Shown: one piece after another, positions 54,835 to 63,654 of the stretch
Layout: each line of letters opens with the position of its first letter
How positions within the stretch are numbered: the first letter of the stretch is position 1
NCBI RefSeq assembly: GCF_001636295.1
Contig: NZ_CP014209.1
Coordinates: 1,550,001 to 1,614,000, forward strand
Source: Isoptericola dokdonensis DS-3
GTDB taxonomy: Bacteria > Actinomycetota > Actinomycetes > Actinomycetales > Cellulomonadaceae
Length of the DNA: 64,000 bases
Reading direction: 5' to 3'
The notes under the pieces: generated by a model
Databases searched by the model: none
What the model was told of the DNA's origin: nothing
The model's input: only the letters and a program-made list of their open reading frames with translations
Program-made: the position numbers and the translations under genes

Positions 54835-56103
54835 TCAGGGGACGACGACCGCGTCGTCGGCCCAGGTGTCGGGGCGGCCCACGCGGCGCAGCGGCCGGGC
54901 GCACGAGGTCCCGACGACCGTCACGCCGAGCACGGCGGCCAGGACGACGAGGGTGGGACCGATGCCGAGGAGCGCCAGCAGTCCGCTGCCGACCAGCGGC
55001 GCCAGCGGCAGCGCGGCCGACACCGACAAGTCCATGACGGACGAGAACCGGCCCTGGAGCTCGGGCGGGGTGATCGCGGCGGCGTAGCCCGCCATGGCGG
55101 CGTTGGCGGCGGGCACCAGCAGGACACCGGGCACGAGCGCGGCGACGTACCCGGGCAGCGACTGCGTCGTCGCCATGGCGGCCGCGGCCACCGCGACCAT
55201 CGCCAGGGCGGCGGGCACGAGCCGGCCGACCCGCACCCGCGCCACGAGCCACGGGGCGAGGACGGCGCCGGCCAGCATCGCCGCGCCGACCGCGGCCGAG
55301 AGCAGGCCGATCCGCGGGGCCGGCACGCCCTCCTCCGCGAGGGAGAGGGTCACGGCCACGAGCAGGCCGCTGAGCAGCACGTTGATGAGGGCGAACAGCC
55401 CCAGGCAGAGCCGGAACAGCGGCACCGACCAGACGTAGGCCAGCCCTTCGCGCAGGGCCGTCACGGGGTGGGTGCGCCGGGCCGCGGCGGTGTCGCCGTT
55501 GAGCGGCTCGCGGACCAGGGCGGCGCACACCGCCGTGACGAGGTGCCCGACGGCGCCGGCGAGCAGCGGCAGGGCGTGAGCGATCCCGTACAGGACTCCG
55601 CCGACAGGGCCGGCGACGAGGCTCGCGGCGGCGTCGCGACCCTGGGTGGCGGCGTAGGCCGTGGGGAGCTGCGCGGCAGGGACGACGGCGCGCAGCGCCC
55701 CGGCGACCGACGGCTCGACGAACGCGCCGGCCACCGAGGACGCCAGCAGGACGATCGCGAGATGGACGGCAGTGAGGTGTCCGTCCAGGGCGGCCACCCC
55801 GGCGCTCCCCCAGGCCAGCGCCGCCACGGTGGCGGTGCCGACGAGGAGCCGCCGGCGGTCGACCCGGTCCGCGACGACGCCGGCCGGGAGCGTGGCGAGC
55901 AGTCCCCCGACGTGGCCGACGGCGGCGACGACGCCCGCCTGCCAGACGGAACCGGTGATCGCCAGGGCGAGCAGCGGCACGGCGAAGGCGGCGATGCCCG
56001 CGCCGAACGCCTCCGTGGTCAGGCCCGACATCAGCAGCAGGTAGGGCCGGTTGCGCAGGAGCCGGGGCGGGTCGGCGGCCGGGGCGCCGAGGGGCGTCGT
56101 CAT
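54835..56103 (-). CDS. MFS efflux transporter
   Basis: 422 residues from ATG 56103. About twelve membrane segments and the MFS loop 2-3 signature LPAGVVADRVDRRRLLVG are present. It resembles enterobactin exporter/TetA-like multidrug or macrolide MFS pumps (MFS_3 type). The substrate is unknown. It is divergent from an ArsR-like regulator; its promoter (TTGCGC, 17 bp, TAGTGT) has its -10 only 7 nt before the ATG, so the mRNA would be leaderless. TTGCGCAA-type operators overlap both promoter elements, so expression is probably induced by a compound sensed by the regulator. Confidence 0.9.
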   Translation of the reverse strand: MTTPLGAPAADPPRLLRNRPYLLLMSGLTTEAFGAGIAAFAVPLLALAITGSVWQAGVVAAVGHVGGLLATLPAGVVADRVDRRRLLVGTATVAALAWGSAGVAALDGHLTAVHLAIVLLASSVAGAFVEPSVAGALRAVVPAAQLPTAYAATQGRDAAASLVAGPVGGVLYGIAHALPLLAGAVGHLVTAVCAALVREPLNGDTAAARRTHPVTALREGLAYVWSVPLFRLCLGLFALINVLLSGLLVAVTLSLAEEGVPAPRIGLLSAAVGAAMLAGAVLAPWLVARVRVGRLVPAALAMVAVAAAAMATTQSLPGYVAALVPGVLLVPAANAAMAGYAAAITPPELQGRFSSVMDLSVSAALPLAPLVGSGLLALLGIGPTLVVLAAVLGVTVVGTSCARPLRRVGRPDTWADDAVVVP

Positions 56104-56169
56104 GTGCGCAACACTAGTTGCGCACCTATTTTTGCGCAAGAGGTGTTGCGCAAGACTTGTCGATACGAT
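56104..56169. promoter_or_regulatory. Divergent leaderless promoters with two TTGCGCAA operators
   Basis: Operator 1 (56104-56125) has arms GTGCGCAA and TTGCGCAC around six bases. Operator 2 (56132-56153) has TTGCGCAA twice with the same 6-bp spacing. Centres are 28 bp apart. Minus strand: TTGCGC (56139-56134), 17 bp, TAGTGT (56116-56111), then ATG 7 nt later. Plus strand: TACGAT (56164-56169), then GTG 6 nt later. Both promoters are covered. Confidence 0.8.
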
Positions 56170-56175
56170 CCACCG

Positions 56176-56754
56176 GTGGACGAGACCTTCCTGGTGCAGA
56201 CCCCCGAGGCCCTCAAGGCCGTCGCCCATCCGGTGCGCCAGCGCATCCTGCTGCGGCTCGCCGTCCTGGGCCACGCCCGCGCCGCCGACCTCGCCCAGGA
56301 CATCGGCGAGCCCGCGAACTCGGTGAGCTTCCACCTGCGCACGCTCGCGCGGGCCGGGATGGTCGTCGAGGCGCCGGAGCACGCGCGCGACCGCCGCGAC
56401 CGCGTCTGGCGCAACGTCGCGCGCAGCTACCAGGTGGACCCCACCACACCCGGCGCGGCCGACCAGGCGCTCGGGCCCGTCCAGGTCTGGCTCCAGGAGC
56501 TCGTCGCCCTCGTCGGCTCGGGCACGCGCCCGGACCACGACGGTCGGCACCGCACCGTCGTCGTCAACAACCTGCCCCTCACCGCCGCCGAGGCCGAGGA
56601 GTTCTCCACCGAGCTCGTCGCCCTCCAGGAGCGCTGGAGCGACCGTGTGTTCACCAGCGCCCGGCAGGAGCCGGGGACGCCGCGCGAGATCTACCAGCTC
56701 CTCCTGGCGCTGGCTCCGCGCCACGGCGACGCCGGGGGGCCGACCGCCGGCTGA
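56176..56754 (+). CDS. ArsR/HTH_20-type winged-helix regulator
   Basis: 192 residues from GTG 56176, probably leaderless. An ArsR-like winged helix fills residues ~10-85: KAVAHPVRQRILLRLAVLG, AADLAQDIGEPANSVSFHLR and LARAGMVVEAP. No metal-binding CxC motif is seen, so it is not a metal sensor of the classical kind. The C-terminal ~100 residues are helical and of unknown function. It is divergent from an MFS pump and most likely represses it through the two TTGCGCAA sites. The stop lies 29 bp from the convergent purN stop. Confidence 0.87.
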   Translation: MDETFLVQTPEALKAVAHPVRQRILLRLAVLGHARAADLAQDIGEPANSVSFHLRTLARAGMVVEAPEHARDRRDRVWRNVARSYQVDPTTPGAADQALGPVQVWLQELVALVGSGTRPDHDGRHRTVVVNNLPLTAAEAEEFSTELVALQERWSDRVFTSARQEPGTPREIYQLLLALAPRHGDAGGPTAG

Positions 56755-56783
56755 CCCCCGCGGCGAGGAGGGCCGGCGGCGGG

Positions 56784-57425
56784 TCAGCCGATGCGCGTGC
56801 GGCGACCCTCGACGACGAGCCCGTCGCGCGCCACCCGGCCGACCGTCTCGACGAGCAGGGCCCGCTCGGCCACCTTGATGCGCTCGTGCAGCGACGACTC
56901 GTCGTCGCCGTCGAGCACCGGCACCGCGGTCTGGGCGACGATCGGGCCGGTGTCCACGCCGTCGTCGACGACGTGCACGGTGCACCCGGTCTGCCGCACG
57001 CCGTAGGCGAGGGCGTCCCGGACGCCGTGCGCGCCGGGGAACGACGGCAGCAGAGCCGGGTGGGTGTTGATCACGCGCGCCGGGAACCGGGCGAGGAACG
57101 ACGGCGCGAGGATGCGCATGAAGCCCGCGAGCACGACCCAGTCGGGCCGGAACACCGCGACGGCCTCGGCGACGCCCTCGTTCCACGCGTCACGGTCGGC
57201 GAAGTCGGCGGGGGCGACCACGACGGACGCCACCCCGGCCTCGCGGGCCAGGTCGAGCGCGCCCGCCCCCGGCCTGTCGGACACCACGCCGACGACGCGG
57301 GCGCCGTAGGCGGGGTCCTCGTGGGCGGCGAGCAGAGCGGCGAGGTTGGAGCCGCCGCCCGAGGCGAGGACGACGAGGCGGGCGCCGGGGGCGGGGGCGA
57401 CGGGGTGGCCGGACGGAGTCTGCAC
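56784..57425 (-). CDS. purN: Phosphoribosylglycinamide formyltransferase
   Basis: 213 residues from GTG 57425. Formyl-transferase fold with LVVLASGGGSNLAALLAA (phosphate loop), VLAGFMRILAP, VINTHPALLPSFPGAHG (catalytic Asn/His near 115) and DTGPIVAQ (catalytic Asp near 155). It transfers a formyl group from 10-formyl-THF to GAR in purine synthesis. It normally precedes purH directly in this order of bacteria. Here it is separated from purH by MFS, ArsR, SDR, TetR and sugar-importer genes. It follows the SulP gene by 35 bp, on the same strand. Confidence 0.96.
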   Translation of the reverse strand: MQTPSGHPVAPAPGARLVVLASGGGSNLAALLAAHEDPAYGARVVGVVSDRPGAGALDLAREAGVASVVVAPADFADRDAWNEGVAEAVAVFRPDWVVLAGFMRILAPSFLARFPARVINTHPALLPSFPGAHGVRDALAYGVRQTGCTVHVVDDGVDTGPIVAQTAVPVLDGDDESSLHERIKVAERALLVETVGRVARDGLVVEGRRTRIG

Positions 57426-57460
57426 GGCCGTAGCCTAGCCAGACGCGGTCGGGGCCCGGC

Positions 57461-59029
57461 TCAGTGCGCGCCGCCCAGGCGGCCGGCGAGCCGCTCGAGG
57501 CGGGCGGAGCTGTCCGGGTTCAGCCCGCGGAACTCCACCTTCTTGCCGCGCGCGGCGTACTTGTGCTGGACGGCGTCGAGCGCCGCCACGGTGGAGGCGT
57601 CCCACACGTGCGTGTCGGACATGTCGACGACCACCCGGTGCGGGTCGCCGGTGTAGTCGAACTGGTAGACGAGGTCGTTGGAGGAGGCGAAGAACAGATC
57701 GCCGGAGACGGCGTAGACACGCTCGTCGTCGGCGTCGTCCGCGTCCAGCCGCGTCACGGTGGTGAGGTGGGCGACGCGCTGCAGGAACAGCACCGCGGCG
57801 ACGACCACACCCACGATGACGCCGTACGCCAGGTTGTGGGTGACGACGGTGACCACGACGGTCGCGAGCATCACCGCGGTCTCGGACTTCGGCATGCGCC
57901 GGAGGGTGCCGGGCCGGACGGAGTGCCAGTCGAACGTGCCGACGGACACCATGATCATGACCGCGACCAGTGCCGCCATGGGGATGATCGCGACCACATC
58001 ACCCAGCCCGACCACCAGGGCGAGCAGGAAGACACCGGCGAGGAACGTCGACAGCCGGGTGCGCGCACCGGAGGCCTTCACGTTGATCATGGTCTGGCCG
58101 ATCATGGCGCAGCCGCCCATGCCGCCGAAGAACCCCGTGACCACGTTCGCGACGCCCTGGCCCCAGGTCTCGCGGGTCTTGTTCGAGTGCGTGTCGGTGA
58201 TGTCGTCCACGAGCTTGGCCGTGAGCAGCGACTCGATGATCCCGACCAGCGCCATCGCCAGCGCGAACGGGGCGATGATCTGCAGGGTCTCGAGGTTCAG
58301 CGGCACGTCCGGGAACAGCAGCGACGGCAGGGACTCGGGCAGCGCGCCCTCGTCCCCGACGGTCGGGACGTTGATCGCCGCAGTGACGGTCGCAGCGGTG
58401 AGCAGCACGATCGCCACCAGCGGGGCCGGGACGACCTTGGTCCAGCGCGGCAGCAGCACCATGACGGCCAGGCCGACGACGACCAGGCCGTAGATCATCC
58501 AGCGGTTGCCGTCGGTGACCTTGTCGCCGAACAGGTGCGGGAGCTGGGAGGTGAAGACGAGGATCGCCAGCGCGTTGACGAACCCGACCATCACCGAGCG
58601 CGGGATGAACCGCATGAGCTTGGCGACGCCGATCAGGCCGAGGACGACCTGGAGCACGCCCGCCAGGATCACGGTGGCGACGAGGTACTCGACCCCGTGC
58701 TGCTGGACGACCGGGGCGACGACCAGGGCGACGGCGCCGGTGGCGGCGGAGATCATCGCCGGGCGTCCGCCGACGAACGAGATCGTCACCGCCATCGTGA
58801 ACGCGGCGAACAGTCCGAGCCGCGGGTCGACCCCGGCGATGATCGAGAACGCGATGGCTTCGGGGATGAGGGCCAGCGCGACGACGAGGCCCGCCAGGAC
58901 CTCGGTGCGCAGGGTCGTGACCGAGCTGAACGCGGCCTTGAACGACCCCGTGGACGTGGCCTCGGGGGGCGCCACCGGGACGGGCCGCGGGGCGGGGTCG
59001 GGCAGGGCGGCGCGGGATTCTTCCGACAC
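57461..59029 (-). CDS. SulP-family anion transporter with C-terminal STAS domain
   Basis: 522 residues from GTG 59029, with AGGAG 6 nt upstream. The SLC26/SulP membrane domain (~40-400, about 12-14 segments) starts with EVLAGLVVALALIPEAIAFS and contains GGMGGCAMIGQTMINVKASG. The STAS domain follows (~420-520, VVVDMSDTHVWDASTVAALD). The family transports sulfate, bicarbonate or other anions; this branch in actinobacteria is often a bicarbonate or sulfate candidate, not decided here. It is divergent from a MerR gene that probably controls it. It lies between DUF6350 and purN of the conserved backbone. Confidence 0.92.
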   Translation of the reverse strand: MSEESRAALPDPAPRPVPVAPPEATSTGSFKAAFSSVTTLRTEVLAGLVVALALIPEAIAFSIIAGVDPRLGLFAAFTMAVTISFVGGRPAMISAATGAVALVVAPVVQQHGVEYLVATVILAGVLQVVLGLIGVAKLMRFIPRSVMVGFVNALAILVFTSQLPHLFGDKVTDGNRWMIYGLVVVGLAVMVLLPRWTKVVPAPLVAIVLLTAATVTAAINVPTVGDEGALPESLPSLLFPDVPLNLETLQIIAPFALAMALVGIIESLLTAKLVDDITDTHSNKTRETWGQGVANVVTGFFGGMGGCAMIGQTMINVKASGARTRLSTFLAGVFLLALVVGLGDVVAIIPMAALVAVMIMVSVGTFDWHSVRPGTLRRMPKSETAVMLATVVVTVVTHNLAYGVIVGVVVAAVLFLQRVAHLTTVTRLDADDADDERVYAVSGDLFFASSNDLVYQFDYTGDPHRVVVDMSDTHVWDASTVAALDAVQHKYAARGKKVEFRGLNPDSSARLERLAGRLGGAH

Positions 59030-59189
59030 GCGGCACTCCTTCGGTACGGGGGCGCGCACGCCCCGGGACCAGGTCGCAGAGACAAGGTCCGGGCAGACAG
59101 GACTGAGCACGCGACGCTGCGTACGCGGAAAGCGGGTGGGCGGTGCAGGCCTCCCCCTCGGGGGCGGACGACCGACGACGGCCGCAACT

Positions 59190-59209
59190 CTACCCTGACG
59201 TGAGGGTAG
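59190..59209. promoter_or_regulatory. MerR-type operator between SulP and MerR genes
   Basis: CTACCCTGACGTGAGGGTAG has perfect 7-bp arms around six bases, embedded in ACTCTACCCT..AGGGTAGTCT. The CTACCCT/AGGGTAG arms match the usual MerR-family form. It lies 51-70 bp before the merR start and 161 bp from the SulP start, so it most directly controls the MerR gene. Confidence 0.75.
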
Positions 59210-59259
59210 TCTTCGATCCGGCGTCGGGACGACGTCGGGACGTCGGGGAGAATGAGGCG

Positions 59260-59661
59260 ATGGACGAGCGCAGCACCGGGACCGCCACCGGCACCACCAT
59301 GCACATCGGCGCGGTCGCCGAGCGCACCGGGCTGTCGCTGCGCACCCTGCGGCACTACGACGACGTCGGCCTCCTGCGACCGTCCGGCCGAACCGACGGC
59401 GGCTTCCGCCTCTACACCGAGCGCGACGTCGATCGCCTGCTGGTCGTCCGGCGCATGAAGCCCCTCGGCTTCACCCTGGAGGAGATGCGCGAGCTGCTCG
59501 ACCTGGTCGACCGGGTCGACGGCGACGGCAGCCGGGACGACGACGCCCGCGCCCGGCTCGCCGAGTACGTCACCCGGGCCGAGGAACGCCGTGCCGACCT
59601 CGCCCGCAAGGTCGACATGGCCGACGAGTTCATCGACCTGCTGCACGCCCGCACACGCTGA
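59260..59661 (+). CDS. MerR-family transcriptional regulator
   Basis: 133 residues from ATG 59260 (GGGGAG about 9 nt upstream). After a 14-residue tail the HTH_MerR domain reads HIGAVAERTGLSLRTLRHYDDVGLLRPSGRTDGGFRLYTE (in parts: HIGAVAERTGLSLRTLRHYD and GGFRLYTERDVDRLL). A long dimerisation helix follows (ARARLAEYVTRAEERRADLARKV). There is no effector domain and no metal-binding cysteine. It is divergent from the SulP transporter and probably regulates it and itself from the palindrome in the gap. It converges on the DUF6350 gene. Confidence 0.92.
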   Translation: MDERSTGTATGTTMHIGAVAERTGLSLRTLRHYDDVGLLRPSGRTDGGFRLYTERDVDRLLVVRRMKPLGFTLEEMRELLDLVDRVDGDGSRDDDARARLAEYVTRAEERRADLARKVDMADEFIDLLHARTR

Positions 59662-59691
59662 GCCCGACGCCGCCGGGACGCCCGGACGGCG

Positions 59692-60942
59692 TCAGGCGAC
59701 CGGCCGCCCGCGCGCCGCGAGCCCCCACGCGACGAGCAGCACCACGGCCGCCCCGCCGCCGACCTCGGCGGCGACCAGGCCGCCCGTCACCCACGGGTCG
59801 GCCCCCACGTCGGCGAGCCGGCCGGCACCCGCCGCTCCCCCGGCGAGCCGCTGGAGCACCAGGGTCGTCGCACCGGCCGACAGTGCCGTCCCCGCGACGA
59901 TCCACGCGACGTCCCGGATCCCGACGAGCGCCGGCTCGAGGTTCCGCCAGGCGAACCAGCCCGCCGCGGCGCCGCAGGCGACGACCAGCACGGGCGTCCA
60001 TGCGGCCCACGACGAGGTCCAGGCCTCGCCGGGCAGCGCACCGAGCAGCGGCAGCGCGGGCAGCACGTCGGCCTGCGCCGCGGCGGTCGTGAACGAGCTG
60101 CCCGTCCCGACGGCGAACCCCGGCCCCGCGACCCACGCCGACGCCCACAGCACCAGGTTGGGCACGAGCAGCAGCTGCACCACCACGAGCATGACGACCC
60201 CGAGCCAGCTCCCGCCCAGGCCCGCGGCGATCTGGGAGACGGTGTCCCGGCCCGCGACCACCCACACCCCCACGAGCACGGCGGACAGGGCGGTGAGCAG
60301 CGCCACCCCGACGAGGCCGCCCCGCAGCCCCAGGCGCAGGGTGTCCGGCACCCACGGGTCCAGCCGGGGCGTGATGCCCGCGAGCAGCGGCCCGTCCGGA
60401 GCGGAGAACATGCCGAGCGCGAGCCCGCCGCCGCCGACCACCACGCCGCCCAGCACGGCCGCGCCGATCTGCAGCACGAACGCCACGACGTCGTCCGGGG
60501 TGGCCGTGCCCGCCAGGTCCAGGGCCACGGTCAGCGCGACGACGGCGCCCGTGTAGAGCACCGTGCCGCCCCACCACGCGGCGAGGGTCGGTGCCGCCGA
60601 CCGCTTCGCCGCGACGTGCGCGGTGAAGACCAGCAGCGCGGTCAGGCCCAGCGGCACCACGGTCACCGTCGCCGCACCGGCCGCCAGCGGCACACCGTGC
60701 CCGAGCAGCCACAGACCGGTGGCCACGCCCACGCCCGCCGACAGGCCGCCGTCGGACCCGGACGTCGACGGGGCGTCCAGCACCGCGACGACGGCGAACA
60801 GCGCCACCACCGCGTACGACAGCCCCACCGCCTGGACCGCGGCCCACACCCCCGAGGACGCCAGCGCGACACGGGCGCGCCAGGGCGCGACGGCGGCGAC
60901 CTGCTCGAGGAGCCGGGGCGGGGACGTGCGGGAGGTGCTCAC
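59692..60942 (-). CDS. DUF6350-family polytopic membrane protein
   Basis: 416 residues from GTG 60942; a TTG at 60984 would add 14 polar residues and is less likely. About ten to twelve hydrophobic segments, with GLWLLGHGVPLAAGAATVTV and PLGLTALLVFTAHVA near the start, features of the DUF6350 family. The function is unknown; some homologues are annotated as cell-division membrane proteins without strong evidence. Its usual actinobacterial position between sucD and purN is kept on the sucD side; SulP and MerR genes lie between it and purN. A terminator-like hairpin separates it from sucD. Confidence 0.78.
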   Translation of the reverse strand: MSTSRTSPPRLLEQVAAVAPWRARVALASSGVWAAVQAVGLSYAVVALFAVVAVLDAPSTSGSDGGLSAGVGVATGLWLLGHGVPLAAGAATVTVVPLGLTALLVFTAHVAAKRSAAPTLAAWWGGTVLYTGAVVALTVALDLAGTATPDDVVAFVLQIGAAVLGGVVVGGGGLALGMFSAPDGPLLAGITPRLDPWVPDTLRLGLRGGLVGVALLTALSAVLVGVWVVAGRDTVSQIAAGLGGSWLGVVMLVVVQLLLVPNLVLWASAWVAGPGFAVGTGSSFTTAAAQADVLPALPLLGALPGEAWTSSWAAWTPVLVVACGAAAGWFAWRNLEPALVGIRDVAWIVAGTALSAGATTLVLQRLAGGAAGAGRLADVGADPWVTGGLVAAEVGGGAAVVLLVAWGLAARGRPVA

Positions 60943-60985
60943 GCCCCCATCGTCGCCCGTCGCGGCGTCGTCGTCGGGCAGCAAA

Positions 60986-61058
60986 ACGCCGAGGCGCCGG
61001 GTTCGGGCCCGGCACCACCGTCGTGGTGGTACCGCACCCGGACCCGACGCCTCGGCGT
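60986..61058 (-). terminator. Rho-independent terminator after sucD
   Basis: 11-bp outer arms (60986-60996, 61048-61058) enclose further paired sequence. On the minus strand the stem is followed by TTTTGC, the only clear T-tract terminator in this window. It ends the sucC-sucD transcript before the DUF6350 gene. Confidence 0.85.
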
Positions 61059-61072
61059 CAGGGATGCTCGGA

Positions 61073-61969
61073 TCAGAGCGCCTGGAGGATCTCCCGCATG
61101 AGCGCGGCGGTCTCGGACGGCGTCTTGCCGACCTTCACGCCGACGGCCTCGAGGGCCTCCTTCTTCGCCTGCGCGGTGCCGGCCGAGCCGGACACGATCG
61201 CACCGGCGTGGCCCATCGTCTTGCCCTCGGGGGCGGTGAAGCCCGCGACGTAGCCCACGACCGGCTTGGTGACGTGCTCGGCGATGTAGGCCGCCGCACG
61301 CTCCTCGGCGTCGCCGCCGATCTCGCCGATCATGACGATCGCCTTGGTCTCGGGGTCGTTCTCGAACGCCTCGAGCGCGTCGATGTGGGTCGTGCCGACG
61401 ATCGGGTCGCCGCCGATGCCGATGGCGGTGGAGAAGCCGAAGTCCTTCAGCTCGTACATCATCTGGTAGGTCAGGGTGCCCGACTTCGACACCAGGCCCA
61501 CGGGGCCCTTGCCGGTGATGGTGTGCGGCGTGATGCCGGCGAGCGACTCGCCCGGCGTGATGATGCCGGGGCAGTTCGGCCCGATCATCCGGGTGTTCTT
61601 GCCCTGCAGGTAGGCCCAGACCTCGGCCGTGTCCTGGACGGGCACACCCTCGGTGATGACGACGATGAGCGGCATCTCGGCGTCGATCGCCTCGATGGCG
61701 GCGTCCTTCGTGAAGGCCGGCGGCACGAACAGCACGGACACGTTCGCGCCCGTGGCGGCCATGGCCTCGGCCACGGTGCCGAAGACCGGGAGGGTGACGT
61801 CGTTGCCCTCGTGGTCCTTGTGCTCGACGGTGGTGCCGGCCTTGCGGGCGTTCACGCCGCCCACGATCTGGGCGCCCGAGTCGAGCATGAGGGCGGTGTG
61901 CTTCGCACCCATCCCGCCGGTGATGCCCTGGACGATGATCTTCGAGTCGGAGTTCAGGTAGATCGACAT
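61073..61969 (-). CDS. sucD: Succinyl-CoA synthetase alpha subunit
   Basis: 298 residues from ATG 61969. The CoA-binding fold starts [31 protein letters not shown] and the phosphorylated histidine in [11 protein letters not shown] (near 250) are present. It forms the catalytic alpha subunit of succinate-CoA ligase in the TCA cycle, converting succinyl-CoA to succinate with ATP or GTP formation. It follows sucC by 36 bp on the same strand, and is followed by a clear terminator. Confidence 0.97.
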   Translation of the reverse strand: MSIYLNSDSKIIVQGITGGMGAKHTALMLDSGAQIVGGVNARKAGTTVEHKDHEGNDVTLPVFGTVAEAMAATGANVSVLFVPPAFTKDAAIEAIDAEMPLIVVITEGVPVQDTAEVWAYLQGKNTRMIGPNCPGIITPGESLAGITPHTITGKGPVGLVSKSGTLTYQMMYELKDFGFSTAIGIGGDPIVGTTHIDALEAFENDPETKAIVMIGEIGGDAEERAAAYIAEHVTKPVVGYVAGFTAPEGKTMGHAGAIVSGSAGTAQAKKEALEAVGVKVGKTPSETAALMREILQAL

Positions 61970-62005
61970 GGTGTTCTTGTCTCTGCTCTCAGGTTCCGTC
62001 GGCGG

Positions 62006-63175
62006 TCAGGCGTTGGCCAGCTCGGCCGCCTTGTCGGCGCCGCCGTCCATGGTCTCGGCCAGGGTCACGAGGGGGTGGTTCGCGTCGGCCAGGATCTGGC
62101 GGCCGAGCGCGACGTTGTTCCCGTCGAGGCGGACGACGAGCGGCTTGGTGGCCTCGTCGCCGAGGATCTCCAGCGCGCCGACGATGCCCTTGGCGACCTC
62201 GTCGCACGCGGTGATGCCGCCGAAGACGTTGACGAACACGCTCTTGACCTGCGGGTCGTTGAGGATGACGTCGAGACCGTTCGCCATGACCTTGGCGTTC
62301 GCGCCGCCGCCGATGTCGAGGAAGTTGGCGGGCTTCACGCCGCCGTGCGCCTCGCCGGCGTAGGCGACCACGTCGAGGGTCGACATGACCAGGCCCGCGC
62401 CGTTGCCGATGATGCCGACCTCGCCGTCGAGCTTGACGTAGTTGAGGCCGTTCGCCTTGGCCTTCGCCTCGAGCGGGTCGGCGGACTCGGCGTCCTCGAG
62501 CTCGGCGTGGTCCGGGTGGCGGACCTCGGAGGCGTTCTCGTCGAGGGTGACCTTGCCGTCGAGGGCGACGATCGCGCCGTCCTCGGTGCGGACCAGCGGG
62601 TTCACCTCGACGAGGGTGGCGTCCTCGGCGGTGAACACGGTCCACAGCTTGCGGATGACGTCGGCGACGGGCGCCTGGAGCTCCGGGGCGAACCCGGCGG
62701 TCTCGACGATCTCGGCGGCCTTGGCCTCGTCGATCCCGACGATGGGGTCGACGGCGACCTTGGCGAGGGCCTCGGGACGCTCGACGGCCAACTGCTCGAT
62801 CTCCATGCCGCCCTCGACCGAGCACATGGCCAGGTAGTTGCGGTTCGAGCGGTCCAGCAGCACCGAGAAGTAGAACTCCTCGGCGATCTTGGCGCCCTGG
62901 GCGATCATCACGCGGTGGACGGTGTGGCCCTTGATGTCCATGCCGAGGATCTCCTCGGCCTTCTCCTGCGCCTCGGCGGGCGAGTGCGCGAGCTTGACAC
63001 CACCGGCCTTGCCGCGGCCACCGGTCTTGACCTGGGCCTTGACGACGACTGTGCCGCCGCCGAGCTTCTCTGCGCCTGCGCGAGCCTCTTCGGGCGTCGT
63101 CGCGACGACGCCGCCGAGCACGGGGACGCCGTGCTTCTCGAAGATGTCGCGAGCCTGGTATTCGAACAGGTCCAC
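62006..63175 (-). CDS. sucC: Succinyl-CoA synthetase beta subunit
   Basis: 389 residues from GTG 63175 ([20 protein letters not shown]), the family's normal start, with GAAGGA 9 nt upstream. ATG 63193 would add MEGRSR. The ATP-grasp domain has [20 protein letters not shown], and the carboxyl region has [14 protein letters not shown] and EVNPLV. It binds nucleotide and succinate and forms the heterotetramer with SucD. It is the first gene of the sucCD operon. The 272-bp gap upstream is shared with a divergent HTH/Clp-N operon. Confidence 0.97.
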   Translation of the reverse strand: MDLFEYQARDIFEKHGVPVLGGVVATTPEEARAGAEKLGGGTVVVKAQVKTGGRGKAGGVKLAHSPAEAQEKAEEILGMDIKGHTVHRVMIAQGAKIAEEFYFSVLLDRSNRNYLAMCSVEGGMEIEQLAVERPEALAKVAVDPIVGIDEAKAAEIVETAGFAPELQAPVADVIRKLWTVFTAEDATLVEVNPLVRTEDGAIVALDGKVTLDENASEVRHPDHAELEDAESADPLEAKAKANGLNYVKLDGEVGIIGNGAGLVMSTLDVVAYAGEAHGGVKPANFLDIGGGANAKVMANGLDVILNDPQVKSVFVNVFGGITACDEVAKGIVGALEILGDEATKPLVVRLDGNNVALGRQILADANHPLVTLAETMDGGADKAAELANA

Positions 63176-63360
63176 CCTGCTGCGTCCTTCCATCGGTGAT
63201 GCCTCTGGGTCGGCAGAGGCCGGCACGAGCGATGTCTCGACATCAAGACATCTCCGCCCAGGGTAGCCGCGTGCGCGGGCGCGGCGGCACCCCGGGCCGT
63301 CAGATGCCACTTCACCGTGACGGATCCCACACGGGATGCCGCCCTCGGTGGGAACTCCGG

Positions 63361-63400
63361 GCGCGAGTCAGCGCAGAGCGGCGCGAGTCGGCACGACCGA
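63361..63400. repeat. Two further copies of the 20-bp GCGCGAGTCAGCGCA repeat
   Basis: GCGCGAGTCAGCGCAGAGCG (63361-63380) is followed directly by a degenerate copy, GCGCGAGTCGGCACGACCGA (63381-63400). They match the array at 52864-53018 in both sequence and 20-bp spacing, and lie just upstream of the operators of the HTH/Clp-N operon. Confidence 0.85.
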
Positions 63401-63401
63401 T

Positions 63402-63445
63402 GTCAACCTGGGTTGACGCGCGTCTCATGTCAACCTAGATTGACA
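63402..63445 (+). promoter_or_regulatory. Leaderless promoter covered by two palindromes (HTH/Clp-N operon)
   Basis: TTGACG (63413-63418), a 17-bp spacer and TAGATT (63436-63441) precede ATG 63448 by 6 nt, so the mRNA is probably leaderless. Site 1, GTCAACCTGGGTTGAC (63402-63417), overlaps the -35. Site 2, TGTCAACCTAGATTGACA (63428-63445), covers the -10. Centres are 27 bp apart. Autoregulation by the small HTH protein is likely. Confidence 0.85.
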
Positions 63446-63447
63446 CC

Positions 63448-63654
63448 ATGACGGAGCAGACGATCGCCACCGCCGCCGGGGACGACCCCGCCGCAGGGAT
63501 GCGCGCCGTCCGCGCGCTGCGCGACCTCGCCGACCGCCTGGAAGTCCTCCAGGTCGAGCGGGCCCGCGGCCTCGGCTGGTCCTGGCAGGAGATCGCCGAC
63601 GCCCTCGGCGTCTCCCGGCAGGCGGTCCACAAGAAGCACAGCAGGAGGCCCTGA
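63448..63654 (+). CDS. Small helix-turn-helix protein
   Basis: 68 residues from ATG 63448. Helical N-terminus (MRAVRALRDLADRLEVLQVE), then the HTH GWSWQEIADALGVSRQAVHKKH near residues 45-65. Its stop overlaps the start of the Clp-N gene (TGATG). Tiny HTH proteins paired with Clp-N-domain proteins are common in actinobacteria and are thought to regulate their own operon, perhaps with the Clp-N partner as modulator (family role not firmly known). The promoter is covered by two palindromes. Confidence 0.87.
   Translation: MTEQTIATAAGDDPAAGMRAVRALRDLADRLEVLQVERARGLGWSWQEIADALGVSRQAVHKKHSRRP

Noticed and set aside
49497..57425. Recent horizontal island between purN and purH
   Set aside because: No integrase, direct-repeat ends, tRNA target or obvious composition shift; modular insertion remains possible but is not shown to be recent.
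63402..63445. HspR (HAIR) or CIRCE heat-shock element
   Set aside because: The palindromes read TGTCAACCT..TTGACA, not CTTGAGT-N7-ACTCAAG nor the CIRCE sequence.
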